Assembly: GCF_040807025.1 (NCBI RefSeq)
Contig: NC_090943.1
Span: forward strand, 121,781,900-121,845,899
DNA: 64,000 bases
Reading direction: 5' to 3'
Origin: Struthio camelus
Lineage: Eukaryota; Chordata; Aves; Struthioniformes; Struthionidae
A program made the position numbers and the translations under genes. The notes below the pieces were generated by a model that worked only from the letters and a program-made list of their open reading frames with translations, did not search any database and was not told the DNA's origin. Positions 26,061 to 40,028 of the stretch are shown here, one piece after another; the stretch's first letter is position 1, and each line of letters begins with the position of its first letter.

Positions 26061-28983
26061 CCTTCACTAAAGGTACAGAGCACAAGTCGGAAATCTGCCT
26101 CCTCCAGAAACTTCCAAATAGTTGGCCCAGGTTTGGAGCAATTAGTATATCCATTTGCCAAATAGAAGTAATTTAACTGAGAACAGCAGCTATGAGATGC
26201 TCCCCTTCTTTGACTCCCTCAAATTTGATTGCACATACACACATCGGTTTAGTTATGAGGTCATCTCTCTGTGAAGCAAAAATTTTGATTTCCTACTTAG
26301 TAAGGGAAAGGGAACAATATTTTACTAATGTATTTCTTCCTGGACCTCAGCAATGGGCAATTAACATTTCCAAAAGCCTTCGATTTCATGATGAGAAATG
26401 AGTTTGCGAGCACAAATGCGAGCTCTGCCTGCCCAAGATGGAGGAACGGTGCAGTAGAAGGCCTGTGCGTCACCCCATTTGCTACCACTTTAAAAACAAA
26501 CGAAAACAGAAGAACTGTTGTACAATCCCAGCACTCTTTGCCACCCCTTTTCTGGATGAAAACGCTTTGGGATATCCCTGTTGTTAGTGTTAGGGAGTTA
26601 AAACCATGTCCAGGTTTCACTATAACACTGGATGGAAGAATCTCTGCAAAAAAATACAAAAGGGTTTCTCTGCAGAAGTGCTTGAGACCAAAGAGGTCAT
26701 AGTTTTTGTTGCTGTCTGGTGTATGTTTTTGTATTTCAGACAGAACATGAGATGTATTAGCTAGCAAAAAATTCCCACCCACCGCACCCAAATTAGTGAA
26801 GAAAAAAATATCCATAGATAATCGCAGACTCACTATCCCATTACAACCTTTAATATTAGTGAACTGTGGTTGCATTTTGTCTAAACGGGGCTTCTGTTTT
26901 TTTTGATTAGCTGAAACAAGACATGGCTGTACCTGACAAACAGTGCAAAGAGGGTACAAGTAAAGAAATATAAAGATGAAATGTAGATGCATTATTTCAA
27001 CAGATGGTAAGAGTACCCCAGCAGCATGTTATTTTTTCCTTAGTTCAAGAACACAAACATGAGTAATCAATCATCACTGATTAACTAATTACGGTACCCT
27101 ACATGTTATCACTTATCTAGAATCCTTTATCTGTGTACATTACGGATCATCTTCATTTTATTTTTTTGTATTCAAAAAAAATAAAATCCTACTGCACTGC
27201 AATACAGTTCCAGGTTGTAAAACAGAACTCTACATTACTATCAACCTTTAAGTGCTACAATTTTTTTTTTTTTTTAACAAAAGCAATCGGTTTCCAACAG
27301 GCTGGATAATAAGTCTTTTGACCTGCATTCTTCTCTGACCCATTAAGGTCACCTCTGTGCTTGGGCATATAGCTGACTTAGGAAATGCCTGCAAGTCCTG
27401 CATTTCATCTCCTGCCCACTCAAAATAAAGCTTTCTTTAAATGTGTCTGTACGGGTCCCTGAAGACCAGGGAGGCATCCCTGTAGTGGGCAATGGAGGGA
27501 CAGAAGCTTCTGCCTTTATTAATGAATGCAGACCATTATGAGTCTGGCTGGCTCCTGCACTGTTCCCAGAAGCATATACTGTACGTGACTTAAAATGCTA
27601 GAATATTGACACAAAGCGAGCTGGGCACCCCTAAGGAAAATTACTCCTTGGATATAATGTAGGCTCGTAACAGCTATTAGAGTACAAAATAAAACCCTCC
27701 GGGATCAAACTGACATATACCGCATTCTACCTACTCCTCAAACATTAGAAGAATTTCTTTGTGAAGGCATTCTCAAGGACAGCATTAAACTGACTTTTGT
27801 AGCAATCTGCAACAGCTTTTTGGCTTACAGCTTTTAGTACTAAATCTCTAGTTTGAATCAATATAAGTACTATATCTTCCACATTAATCAATACATTTGG
27901 TTCAATACACGTTCTATTAAATTATACTTTCTAATCAAGATTTTCTGCTTCTCTTCCCTTCTTTTTATTCCAAACTTCTTAACCTGTACCACACTTTTCA
28001 AACCGTCTACAGTTAATAACTGGATGTTGGATTTTCCAGAACTGAAGGGGGGGGAAAGAAAGGAAGGTGAAAAAGGCAAGCCCAGCAAAACCTTAAGTGC
28101 AGTGTTAATGCCGAATCAAAAATGCAGTTTCACAATGTCAACGTGTTTTCCAGATCTTCAGTCTGATGCTTCGTTACTTAACTGCTTGTCATGATATAAA
28201 GCTTCTTACACAGAGAGCTCTGCATCGGTGAAATACTACATCATATGGAAGGAGTGCGGGGGAAGAGGAGAGGGGGCTATAAAGCGCTAACACCGAAAAC
28301 AAACAAATGAAAGTTATTCAGGCATAACTAGAACTTTAAGGAAAATCTCAGTAAAGGCTGATTTTTCTGCCCTTTCTTCAAGCCTGTGCTGCTTCAGTAG
28401 TGCAGCACAGAATTTCTTGTCAAAGTCCCATTATATTATAGCAGGGTTTTTTCCTGGTAAACTGTAGTATGATTATACCCAAGACTATATTGATGAGATA
28501 TTTGGATTTGTGAGATACTAAGATTAAATACACATTATAAATTAAGATGTAAAAAGATATTATTTAACCTGAGTCTTCGGGGATATCTGAAACATTCAGA
28601 TGTCTCTAGCAATCTGAGTAAAGCACACAGTTACAGTAAAGGACCTTTCCACACCTGTGTTAGGTTTGGTGGAATGTGGCTATTCTTCATAGGCAGAAAA
28701 TATGAAATGCAATGTCAAAATGATGAACATGTATATTGCAGACGTGTGCCACTGTCTTACAGATCAGAAACACCGCACTGATGTCCCTCACTTACACAAT
28801 CAGTTTCTCCTTTTCTTGTCTCCGTATAATCACTGTGAACCTGCAGAGAAACTGTTGCATTTTCTTTTGACATTTAACATCGTCTTACTCAGCTCACAAT
28901 ACCATCTTATAATCCTTTCTAGACGACACTATGTCACCATTAAAAAAAAGGTGAAATAGCATAATAAAAGGAAAGAACAAGAA

Positions 28984-29195
28984 ATCATAGAATTTAAAGA
29001 CAGAAAAGACCCATTAAGGCATTTTCTCCACCCATCTTGCCCGTGTCGGATTATTGCCTATAGTGTAATTTCAAGTGTTTTGCCCAGTCCAATTTTAATT
29101 AGATCTTCCAATGCTTCTCCTGGGAGACTATTTCACAGCTTCACAGACCTCAGGGTTAGGATTTTTTTTTCCTGATGTTCATCCCAGGAGAGGAA
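28984..29195 (-). mobile_element. CR1 LINE fragment, 3' portion
   Basis: The plus strand begins ATCATAGAATTTAAAGACAG. It continues with TTTTGCCCAGTCCAATTTTA, CTTCTCCTGGGAGACTATTT and CACAGCTTCACAGACCTC, ending near TTCCTGATGTTCATCCCA. This is a well-known CR1 tail block in complement, so the sense strand is minus. It sits in the ZNF521 last intron in the same orientation as the gene. Confidence 0.85.
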
Positions 29196-30652
29196 TAGGC
29201 TCAGACAGCCCCAAATCACACGTGAAATCAAATCTGCATAGTCAGGGGCTGGTTTCAGTAGAATATCTGGGCCATTTCAAAGCATCTGAAAGCGGTAAGC
29301 TTTCTTTCAACGCACCAAACTTTAAGGACCCAGCTCCACTGCTACTGCAAGCAGTTAAGCAGATGCTGTTAATGTAAGCCCTCTCAGACTCAGTTACAAG
29401 GCAGGAAAAAATGTAGTGCAGGTGGGATTTATCTGTGTTGCACAGTAAGGGAAACCTCCTCCTCAGTCCATCTCCACCAAATGAATTAGCTGAAGGTTAT
29501 AACTCTGCTGCAGGGACATATCTAGGTCCATTCTATGCTATATTCCTTAGTTGTACTGACAGAGTATCTGCGAGTGCTCAGATTGCAAACAATTTTGTAT
29601 TTTTGATATAGGTGAAATACAGAGGGCAACTTCATCTGAAGCTCATCAAAAGATGATGTGACAATAGATTATTTTTTCCCCTAGGTCCCTCCCCTCCCTT
29701 CCAAAACACACAAATTAATTTAAACTATTATTTCTGAAATCGTGGAACTAACATATTTCTAATGTGGTCAATCCCAGAAATTATAGTTTCTGACACAAAA
29801 ATAGATGCATATTCTTAAGTCAACAGTTAGGTCATCCTGAACGAATGAGGGAGTTGGAAAGGACATGATGTCTGATGGTTTTTCACAGGTGAAAAGTAGG
29901 AAGCCAAATGGAGATTTTCAGGAGAAAAAATTACAGTTAAGGTGTGCCTACAACCAGCATCTTGAGGACTGCAGTGAAGCTAATAGAGCAGGAGGAATGC
30001 CAGTGAACTTGCAAATGTGCTAAGGCAGGCTGTGATGGAGTCTCATTCAGGCTACATTTGACCAGCAGCATGAACCTAAGAAAATATAACTCCTGAAACT
30101 TGAAATTTCCAACGAAATAGTCATTTGATCTGAACTAAAACAGTTCTATTTCCACCACAGAAAGAAAGAAAAAAAAAAGCCAAATCCCAAGGGAAGCTAG
30201 GTACCCGCAAACACCACTTATGTGTGGGGAGTTGATGTTCACCTGCTTTTGAGAATCAGATCTGTTCTCATATATAACTGCCATGCCAACAATGACAATT
30301 TGGAAAAGTCCAAACTGAACTGCAGTTATTCATATAACTTCATTGACCTCAGCTATTTGATTTGATATGTTAGTGACTCTGAAATGCCATGACCGGTAAT
30401 CATCACGATCTGATGATTATTCACTCAGTAATATTTATGTAAAAGTCCCGCTATTCTGATTCTCCTACTCAAAAATTTCCAGCTGGGCCAGAGAAAGCAA
30501 AATCATAAAAAACTCTCTAACTGGACAGCATGTTCCCAGGGATGCAAATTGAAAATTAAAAAAAAACACAACATCTATTTTTCTTCAGAGACTTCCATAA
30601 AGTCAAAAGTAAAATGCTAATGATTCCTTTTTGGATTGACTATTAAGCATAG

Positions 30653-30707
30653 GTGTGTGTGTGTATGTATATGTACGTATGTATGTATGTATGTATGTAT
30701 GTATGTA

Positions 30708-30762
<55 letters not shown>

Positions 30763-30835
30763 ATATAGCCTATGTCTACGTCTACGTCTATGTCTATGTC
30801 TATGTACGTGCATGTATATATATATATGTATGTAT
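30653..30835 (+). repeat. Compound microsatellite: (GT)n, (GTAT)n, hexamer, (TA)n
   Basis: In order: a short GT run, about nine GTAT units (30672-30711), a GT run of about 25 units with one T interruption, then a hexanucleotide block TATGTC/TACGTC (30770-30806), then TATATATATA and GTATGTAT. It sits in the ZNF521 last intron. The long frames through it on both strands are repeat artefacts. Confidence 0.95.
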
Positions 30836-31511
30836 CACAGATTTGCTGGATATGGAAAAGATAAGGCATATATTTTTAGGTACAATGAATAAGACTTTCA
30901 CCACCATCACCCAGAAGCAAATAGACACAAAGAAAAGTGGTTGTGCATCATCTTTGCACCTCCCTGATCACGAGGGTTGCAAGGGCTTCTGCTTTAAGCT
31001 CCTGACATAAATCAGAGCAGCTCCAAGGGTGCTCTAGTCTATGGCACCTGGTAGTAGCCTCCCTTAAGCCTCCTTTTCCCTATTTGATGTTTATTAAAAT
31101 GCACTGGAATTTACAACAGCCTCTTCCATTCTGGGCAAGGTGTGTCTCAATGTAGGTGCAAGGTGTATATACACACCCTGATAAATGATAAAATGATGGT
31201 AATGGGAAGAGAAGGCAATGGTTTGGACTGGTTTACAGCTGGTTAGACCAGTTGAGAATTCACCACAATCAGGGAAAACTTCAGTCTTTTTATGCTGCAG
31301 AGGGGCTGTATGTTTGATCAAGATCCAGGCCTATGTCCTGTTTGTAGTAAAACAAGGCTTTTGTGACACTGCAAATGTTTGAAATCAGCATTTCTCCTCC
31401 CCCAATAAGAAGATAGTTCACTAAGTAGGAATAAAAGCTTAAACAGAAAAGGCGAAAGGAGGTACTTCTGAGAAATATGTCATAGAGTGTTACTACTTTA
31501 GAATATGATTA

Positions 31512-31590
31512 TGATTACCCTGGTATACATTAGGAGAAACTCCACTGAAATCAAGGGAGTTATGAGAGAGGGACAAACAAGAACAGAGCT
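31512..31590. mobile_element. MITE-like sauropsid repeat fragment
   Basis: CCTGGTATACATTAGGAGAA, then ACTCCACTGAAATCAAGGGA, then GTTATGAGAGAGGG recalls a palindromic repeat of turtle and crocodilian genomes built around an ACTCCATTGA-TCAATGGAGT centre. It is decayed and its limits are approximate. Confidence 0.45.
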
Positions 31591-34500
31591 AGGCCTGCAG
31601 AGTTTAAAACAAGGTGGATGTTGCCCATGTACTGATGGCTTCTTGTACGCCCTCTGCAGATGGGACAGCCAGGAGCCTCTTCACCACGTCAGACGCTGCC
31701 AGGCACAAGAGCAAGCAGAACCCAAAGCTGAGCAAACCCATGCTTATCTGCAGCTACTGTTCAGTAGATTAACAGGGGACAAAAAGCTTTGATAGGAAAT
31801 ATTGCCTAGTAAGATATTCAGGCATTAAGTCAGTGTTCTACAGACAGGTGTGTTCATGGGCTAGTTGTTGCTATGCTTTAATTTTTTTTTTCCTTGTTAT
31901 GTTTAATTTATAATGCTGGTGCTTTCTGAACCACCACATCTGTAAACATGTTCAAGTTTAACCTCCTTCCCGTTTTACATCCATGAGCAGTACTCCCACT
32001 TCGTGCTCTCATCTGAGATACTTTAAAGATAAATCTGTGGAAGATAAAGGGAGAGAGGTAAAAAAAGACAACAAAAACCCCTTGTCTTACGTGAGTATAA
32101 ATTTGCCTAGCTGGGAGCGAAGAACTGGTTCCTGTAAGTAGAGCTATGCTATGTACAGATTCCTTTATAGGTCAAACCCAATTAAACAAACTACTACTAA
32201 ATATTTAACAGCTCAGTGCAGTAATTAGGGACAAATAATGGAAGCTTAAATTGATAATTGCGCAGAAATGTCCTGTTGGAAACGCTACATGTTGCCTGCT
32301 CCTCCTGTTTTTCTCATACTCACTGAATTCTGATAGGTCTTTTCAGGGATTAAACTGACAAATAAACCTGTATTTTATACACTCCTATTCAGACAGTAAT
32401 GCAGTTTTGTACGAGTTGTCAGAAGAAACCTTCCAAGTGGACCTTTTTCTCCCCAGACTTCCATTCTGGGCTCTCTGATTTAAAGCAAAGTAATTCTTGG
32501 ATCAGTGCATTGATTTCAAATCTTAAACTGACTGACAGATCCAGAATTTAAGCTCCTGCCCATAGGATTCAAAAGGTCACCCAATTAAAATGGGGAAGAA
32601 CATAGTGCTTTATATGCAGTGATTTATATGCAAAGGGCAGCCTTTAAAACAATGATCCTTTCCAGTTTTCCATAAATGCATGTACAAGAATTCCTTTGAA
32701 CAAAATTACAAGTGATATTACAAGTTTCTTGATACAGTCTGAAAAAGTGCTGTTAACTTGTCTTCACTCTTATTACATGGACAGACGTGTGCCACACTCT
32801 AATTGATCACCAAGTTCACCTCCCTACCTGGTGACATGACAGAGGGTATTGTGCTTATCAGGTGACAAGGGATAGCTTGGAATTTGGATTCCTTGCGCAC
32901 TGCCAGCCAGTGCATGGTGCCATGTACAACGGCACTCAGTGTATGGTTCAGCCTAAGATTAACACAGAGTAAGTCATTAACACAGTTTTCACCCAGCTAA
33001 AAGTAAACTCCACACCAGCTCAGTCTTTAACATCATCCAACCCAGCTTTTGTACACGGAAATCGTATTTGGTAAGTATCCAGGTAACAAGCGTCCATACA
33101 CCCAATTAAGAGAAGGTATGAACAGATTGGTGCACATTTTGAAGCCCAAAATCAAGAGCACAGCTAAAAATGTGCCCCCTTGTCCACATTACATTAATCT
33201 TAAAATATGTACAAAAGGGAAGAAAAGACTACGGGGCCATGCTAGCTCTCCTCCTCTTCTAAACGCTGATGGTCAGCCCCAGATTCAGTTGCACTTTGGC
33301 TCATCTCTTTTTCCTTCCAGACAGTTTGTGAGGAAAGCCAGACTGAGCAGATTTGATGGTAACACCCAAAGACGTCTGAACTGATAAGCTGAGGCCCCAT
33401 GGATCCTGCTTTGACTTTCTTCACACTAGCCTCTGTGCCAACCCATCCTGTAAACGTTACAGCCCTCCTTCCCATGGCTCTACAGACAAGGAAGAGCAGG
33501 AATTGGGACAGTGGTTATGTGGTGTGCTTGGTGTGTGTGGGAATTATAAATACACTTATTAGAAGATAAAATTAATAAGGACAAACGTTATCCCTTCATG
33601 GCTGGTAACAAGTTAGACAGTTAAGAACCCTAAATTGAAATGTTGTGTTCTTAGAACAAAATCATTTGAGTTCCCTCCTTTTCCATTTCAAGAAACCTGA
33701 CTGAGAAAAGCAGTGCCCAGGTTGTACAGGTGAGTTGTGGAGAGACTAGAATGCTATTGTGCCTTTTTAAACAAAGTCACCACTTACCTAACTTTTTAAG
33801 TGCAGACACTGTAAATCAATAAATCTGGAGTGTTTACTGACATCTGGTACCAAGACAATAAAATTTTATGTCTCTCATTGTGGTTGTTGGCTGTTAAATG
33901 AAAAAGTCTGGATTTTCTATTGTCTTCTGCTTTGTTGTCACTTGCATTTGTATAAAAGAAGTGTAAAATGCAACCACAGCTGAACGGGAGGCGTTTTACT
34001 CTCACTTTCTGCTGGACTCAAAACCTACACAAGGGGAAGACAGTGAAGTCTTACCCCTTTAAGTCCAAGTCCTACATTTTAATAATTTTCTTTTCCCAAA
34101 CAAAAAGTATTATAGAATGAAGCATCCTTCTATGCCTTTTTCTTTCCTCCCCATGAGGGAAGAAGTATCCACCTACCAAGCGTCATTCTCTGTGTTTGGT
34201 CATTCTGTTTGCTGTCACACAGCTGGCCAGTGACACGTTGCAAACCAGACATGTCATTAGAGCCAGCCTTGACCCTGCACTGACAGCCGAAGAAATGCTC
34301 CCCCCTCATCTCTGGGCTGGGTTTGTGATGCGGTGGTACTCCTGTCTCCTAGGCTATCTCCTACTAGTGAATCTACCCTTTTGCAGCTGCCACTTTCACC
34401 CCTTGTTGCCTGCTAGGACTATTTTTCAGTGCGGCAATCTTTTGATCAAGTGAAAAGAATCACATTTCGGAGGGAAAATAACTGGAGACAACACTTACAT

Positions 34501-36054
34501 TCATTTGCTGCCTATGTTTAGTGCCAAGCTATCTGAAATACAGAACTTTAATTCCTTTACAAAAAGATGTGCTGTAGCTATGGTGAGGCTAATCTATAAC
34601 CCTTGCAGTCTTATATAATTTGCCACTCCAAGTTAATTTTAATTCATTACAATAAAACCCACCTAATTAAAATAACTCTTTAAAGTGAAGTATTAGTGTG
34701 ATCCCAGAATAAGAGCAGAATCTTCTCTATCAGAGGGCGATTCATCATACCACAGTGCACACTTATATAAATTCAAAGGTAAGCTATAAACAAGTACACA
34801 CAGCAATACTGCCATGCATAAAGGGGCAGGCAACAGGAGGCCTGCTTTCTAATCAGTTCTCAAAGGAACCTGCCACATAGAAGTGGCACTTATTCTAATT
34901 TAAAGCTCTCACAGTTATTTTACCTTGGCAAAATTTATAAACTAATAACTTTACTAAACAGGCCGACACACCAAACAGAAAAACAAAATCAACACAAAGA
35001 TTCAGGCTCACAGAGAAAGCAGCTTTCCTGGAAAGCTACTTTCTTCAGCAATGAGATAAAACATTTGTTTGGGGGCTACTCTTACAATCCCTGATGTTCA
35101 ATAACAGTTCTGCACCATATCATTAGCATCAGCAAGATCTGTACTGTCACTTCACTGTGGTCTATATCCTATTGTCCCTGCAAATCTGTTCAGCATCATA
35201 AGGCATTTTTCACATCTATATCTTTTTGTTCTGGTCAGCTCAACCACGGAAATACTTCTGGATTTGAGAGAGCTTACTTTGGGGTAAAGCTTTCCCTTAA
35301 AATGTCATCAAGTTGTCAGGGAGGTCTATTCTCAAAATGTCAGTTTATAAACATACTTCATATTTGCAATTAAAACTTGCGTTCTTTCTGGTTTCCATTA
35401 TTTTCTTTCACATTAGTGGTTAAAGAAAGTTATGAAAACTATACCGTTCTCCCTTTACCTACACAAAGAAGAAAAAGGAAAACCAGAAGGCAATAATAAG
35501 GGTTAAGCAGGAAGTCTCCGGAATACATGCAGCACAATATTGGAATTTTTTTGTTATATCCTAAAACACACCACTTTGTAGAAAGTTCCTTTTCAAATCA
35601 AAGCAGCACTACAGTAAAACAACTGCAGGCAAAATTTCTAAGTCACAATGCAGTTTGTGTCAGAACACTCATCACTTCAGGCTGACCTGTCAAACTATCT
35701 CCGGGAGCACAATAAAAAGGCAAATCTGCAAGTTGGTAAGAAACTTCTGAATGTAAAAAAGTAGGCGTTGCTCACAAACTACAGACTGCTGTGCAGTGCT
35801 AACTGAGCTGTGCCAATGCTTAGAGCAGATGTCTGTCCCTTCCTACAGCTCACAGACACACCTGCTTGGACTGTGCTCCTAGGACTACTTAGACGGTCAA
35901 CATTTTGAAGCTCTAACTTCAATACCAAAAGAAAACTTTGGGCTTAGGTCAGTTATGTGGAATAGAGATCAGAAGTTAGTACTGTGCACAGATACCTACT
36001 ATCAGTGATAGAGCTATATTATGATTTTGAAATGGATTAAGCCAGCAAGATAAC

Positions 36055-36210
36055 ATTTCTGAAACTTGGTAGGCATTTTCAGGTGCCTATAGTTTCAGGA
36101 GGTACTCAGCACCTTGCAGAATCCATCACCAAATCCAACCTACTTACTTAGGTGACCCTGTATGGTCCCAGCTCACCTCTTTTTAGGCACCAGGGATTAA
36201 TATTTTGGTC
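36055..36210. mobile_element. MITE-like fragment with 'gtactcagcacctt' core (copy 1)
   Basis: It contains GGCATTTTCAGGTGCCTATA, then GGTACTCAGCACCTTGCAGA, then TTTAGGCACC. It shares phrases with the stretch at 43790-44005 (GGCATTTA, TGTACTCAGCACCA, GGTGCTCAGCACCTTCTCAG). Both look like diverged copies of a sauropsid repeat made of AGGTGCCTAA/TTAGGCACC-type inverted pieces. Confidence 0.45.
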
Positions 36211-36724
36211 ATAGGGCTTTTACAGAAACTAACACAGTTGTCAAACAGTCTGCAGAACTCACCAGAGAATCATTTCTAAGGGCTTTTGGAATCACTGCTT
36301 TTCAGAGATATGTCTCTCCATTACTTCTGCAGAACAGTCTAACACCTGTAGGAACTTACCATTCTCTGGTAAATTTTGTCCATTTTCAGACTCACTCTTA
36401 TATGACCAGCTTGTATTTTTGTAAACCCTTGTGGCCTAAACATTCAAATCTTGGGCCAACTCAGTCCTCGTGTTAAAGCATTCATGAAGCTGCCCACACT
36501 TATACCAACTCGTAATAGCCCCCATGGGATTGTTAAATGGATTAAGAAACCCTGGAATTCATCACAGTCAAGACATGCCTGTGAGGACCAAAAGGGAGTG
36601 AGTGACACAGAACCAGCTAGCAAAATACACAGGGATTGCTGCGTACTAAGGGAATCCTCAGCTGTCTGTCTAAGGTACCTTTTGTATTGGCAGGGGATGC
36701 AAATTGGAGCCCGAGGATCCGCAC

Positions 36725-37025
36725 TTTAATTTTCAAAGCACTTTGCAAACATCAACCACTTCACCTTCACACCATTGCTGTGAGGGAAGTAAATATGTAC
36801 AGTTCCAGCATGCTCGCTTTTCTAGAGGTGCAAGGAAGCACAGGGCATTTTTATAGGCACTGTCTGTGTTCATGCACAAAAGGGAGTTTTTGAAAACCTC
36901 TTCCTTCGTGGGCAAATGAGTTTCCCAAGGCCACTGAGGGAATTAGTGGCAGAGCAGGGATTAGCAGGCAGATCCTGCTATCCAGCCTGGTGCTAAGTGC
37001 ACGCACTGCCTCCCTTGCAATACAC
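36725..37025 (-). mobile_element. MIR-like SINE (antisense on plus strand)
   Basis: The plus strand has TTTTCAAAGCACTTTGCAAA, CTGTGAGGGAAGTAAATATG, GAGTTTCCCAAGGCCACTGA and GGCAGAGCAGGGATTAGCAG, then CTGGTGCTAAGTGCACGCAC. This is the order expected for the complement of a MIR/CORE-SINE. The middle (about 36800-36900) does not match and may be an insertion or decay. Confidence 0.65.
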
Positions 37026-40010
37026 TGAAGCAACTTGCTGAATTCCAGCTGTACTCTGCTTTGCTGTACGAGCAGATTACTGCATATCATCCTTCTTAAT
37101 TTCTCCTATAAGAGGGGTTCTGCATGCTTCTCTTGCCTCCCCCTTTATTTCCCCCCAACAAATGGTGGCAAGGTTAGAAACAAGTTGTTTTCTCAAGGCT
37201 GAGATTAAAAATGGCTCTGCGTTTTGCTAAGCATTGCTCTGAAGCACGGGCAGCGCGTGCGTGTGTGTCAGAAAACGACCCCAGTGAAAGGAAGGAATGA
37301 GAGATGCTAAACAATGCTGCACAAAGTTGCAGACTGTTCGGCTACAGGCCAGAAAATGAATCCAATTTTTCATTCTGTCATTATAAATATTTCAGTGCAA
37401 ATGGTACTGATTTTCTGCAACTGTGGTTAAGCAAAGGGCCTCCGAGTGAATATTTAAGGGAAAAAAAAAAAAGAAGAGGAGGGAAGGAAAAAAAAGAGAG
37501 AAAGGAGAGGGAGGAGAAAAAATTAAGGTTAGCAATCAATTAATTTTGAACTTTAAATGTAAAAGATTCTGCAGAAAAATTCTACAGTGAGGTAGCGTGT
37601 GATTCAAAGAAGGAGGGAAAAAAAACATTTACTCTGCTCTTCTTCTGACAGTTTCTCATAAAATATCTGCAGTCCATCTATCTTTTAGTACTCCAGGCTC
37701 CTCTGGAGAGCAGAAAATAGTAGTTTAAAGCTCACTTCAGTGCCAGTCTGCGGGAGATTGCTTTCCACCGGACCCCTGCTGATGGAGGCCTAGGGGAAGA
37801 GGCCCAGGAGTTATTCAATCAGTCCAAGGCTCTGGGGCTGCTGGGGGTCCTTTGAGGGCTGATTATAAAGCTGCCCTCCTGTTGCCTGCCTCCGAACAGA
37901 ACGAAATGAGCAGCCTCTTGCTGAGCACATTCTGCAAGAAGGAATTTCACCTGTCATGGAGTTTGTCAGAATTTCAGGATTTATCTTGGTGCAAAATTAA
38001 TAAAATACCAACTAGGATTTCAGCCTGACTACTCAGCTGTGTCATCTCAAAGTGATCTTTCACCTAAGAAAACCTGGACACAGAGCTACTGAAGTCATTC
38101 TTGCCCTACTTTTATTTTGGAACTTCAGCAGGATGCTATGACTGCATAACAAAACTATTAGATGTGGATTTCCTGACAATTACACCAAACGTCAAGCGCT
38201 GGGTGGGTGCTACTGTCCTAATGCATGACCTTCCACCTTACTTTTGTGGCTCTAAAACCTCCCTGGAATAAGCTAGGAATCTGAAATATAAAAAGACCAT
38301 TTCTGCAGTTTATAACCTAGTAGGTCCCTTATGGCAGCACATCTGTTAAGTTCATATGCTGGTATTTCAGGTCTGGATTTGATTTATAAGTTTTAAAGGA
38401 GTACAAACAACAGACTACATAAGATTACATTCAGTGAAACACTGCAAATTAATATTGCTGTGACAGTCAAGTATGGAGTCTTTTAACCATATTCTGTGTC
38501 TAATATCAATCTTTGCAGTAAGGGGCCAGGTTGATAAAGCATCATCTCAAACCTCTGTGAACTGAGTTCATTTCCTTCTTAGCTAGATAGTCTCGCCAAT
38601 TCTTTTCTGATAGCGCCTTATAGCGATAATAATAATAAAAAAACTTTGTATGCTATCTATTTGAGTAAGATTGCATTAACTCATAGTGTTTAGTCACATG
38701 AATTCCAGGTTTCAGGTAGCACAGAATCAATTAGCTTGCAGCCTGCCAGACAGCTTTTTCAGATAAAAGAAGAGATCAACTTGTGAAAAATAAAAGAGTT
38801 ATCAGCATAAGCCAGTTGATGGTTAAGTAAATATTATTCAATTTGCCATGCCATGGGTTCATATCACGACATGGAAAAAGAGAGATCCACTGTATCAAGA
38901 AACAGCAAAACATGCCTCGATTGGGAACAAAGATGGGTACACCATTAATAGCGCTTACCCTACATTGTGCAATTTCTGTACACTGTTCAGAGCTGTTTGC
39001 TGTTTGATCCAACGAATCCACCTTTCTGTCTATTTGCTGGGCAGCATTTTCTAATAGGAGCTTAAAACAAATGGTAATATATCCCTTTCCTAGCTCCTCA
39101 CCATTTAAATGACAATTCCACATTAATACACATCATAAAGCCACCTTTACCAGGCAGTAGTAGTCTGACAGTTTTAACACCAAGAGATCTCACAGCAAAG
39201 AGAGAGAGAAAGCACGCAAGTGAATGCACAGATGGTGGGAGGGGACACAGGGTGCTCTCAGCAGGCTACAGTAGAGATGCATTAACTCCACAGAGGGATA
39301 AGGGCTTCCCACCAGTACAGTCATGAATTATAACTGAGCATGGGAGTGAGTTCTTAGTGCCTGTCTCACAGCAAATATACTGTTCCATTTTCCTGCACAA
39401 TCACCTTTCACCTTTACAAACTCAAAGCAAAGCAAAATGCACCACTAATATTTAACAGCATCACTGTTTCTTTATATTACATAGCACACATCTATACACA
39501 CAAAGTAAGGGGCGAAGCAGAGTATCCACTCACAAAGAGCATCCCCAAGCAGGCAGATTTACACACACCCGTGTTTAGTGCCTGTGTGTAGTGATTCTGC
39601 TGCAAAATGAGATTATAACAATACAGATAAACAACTAAAGCTGCATGTAGAAATGTGTGTAACTCAGCAGTTTTGGTTCACGAAGTCTGAATCATCTCTT
39701 TCCCTCTTCCCTTGTTAACAGGGTGGAGGATGCTCAATTGCAACTTTGAACACAAAGGAAACTCAACCTAAAAAGAAAATCATAAGAGTCTGCAAAAATC
39801 CACTCTTTTCCACCCTAAATCATATGTCAGCCTCAGATGGATCAAAGCATGGTGAACCTGAACTCGCTAACAGGTAGAAGAACTAAGCCTAAAAACTGTT
39901 CTTCCCAGTTGGGGTTTTGTAATGAACAGCTCCAGTTGTGTAGCCATTTGCATCCAAGACTTTTTGACTAATGTTTGGACTGGAGCAATCAAACGATGTT
40001 GATGGTCTCA

Positions 40011-40028
40011 AAAAAAAAAAAAAAAAAA
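40011..40028 (+). repeat. Poly(A) tract, 18 A
   Basis: A simple A run following GGTCTCA, without a recognised element attached. Similar runs occur at 19489-19504, 27259-27276 (T), 42247-42263 and 59360-59377 (T). Confidence 0.9.

Noticed and set aside
26297..26992. 231-codon frame as a protein-coding gene
   Set aside because: No domain, no start context or splice support, and a frame this long can occur by chance in 64 kb of six-frame sequence. Kept only as a low-interest finding.
30603..31010. Open frames of 79-124 codons on both strands with VCVCV/THTHT and YVYVYV runs
   Set aside because: They are translations of the compound microsatellite, not genes.
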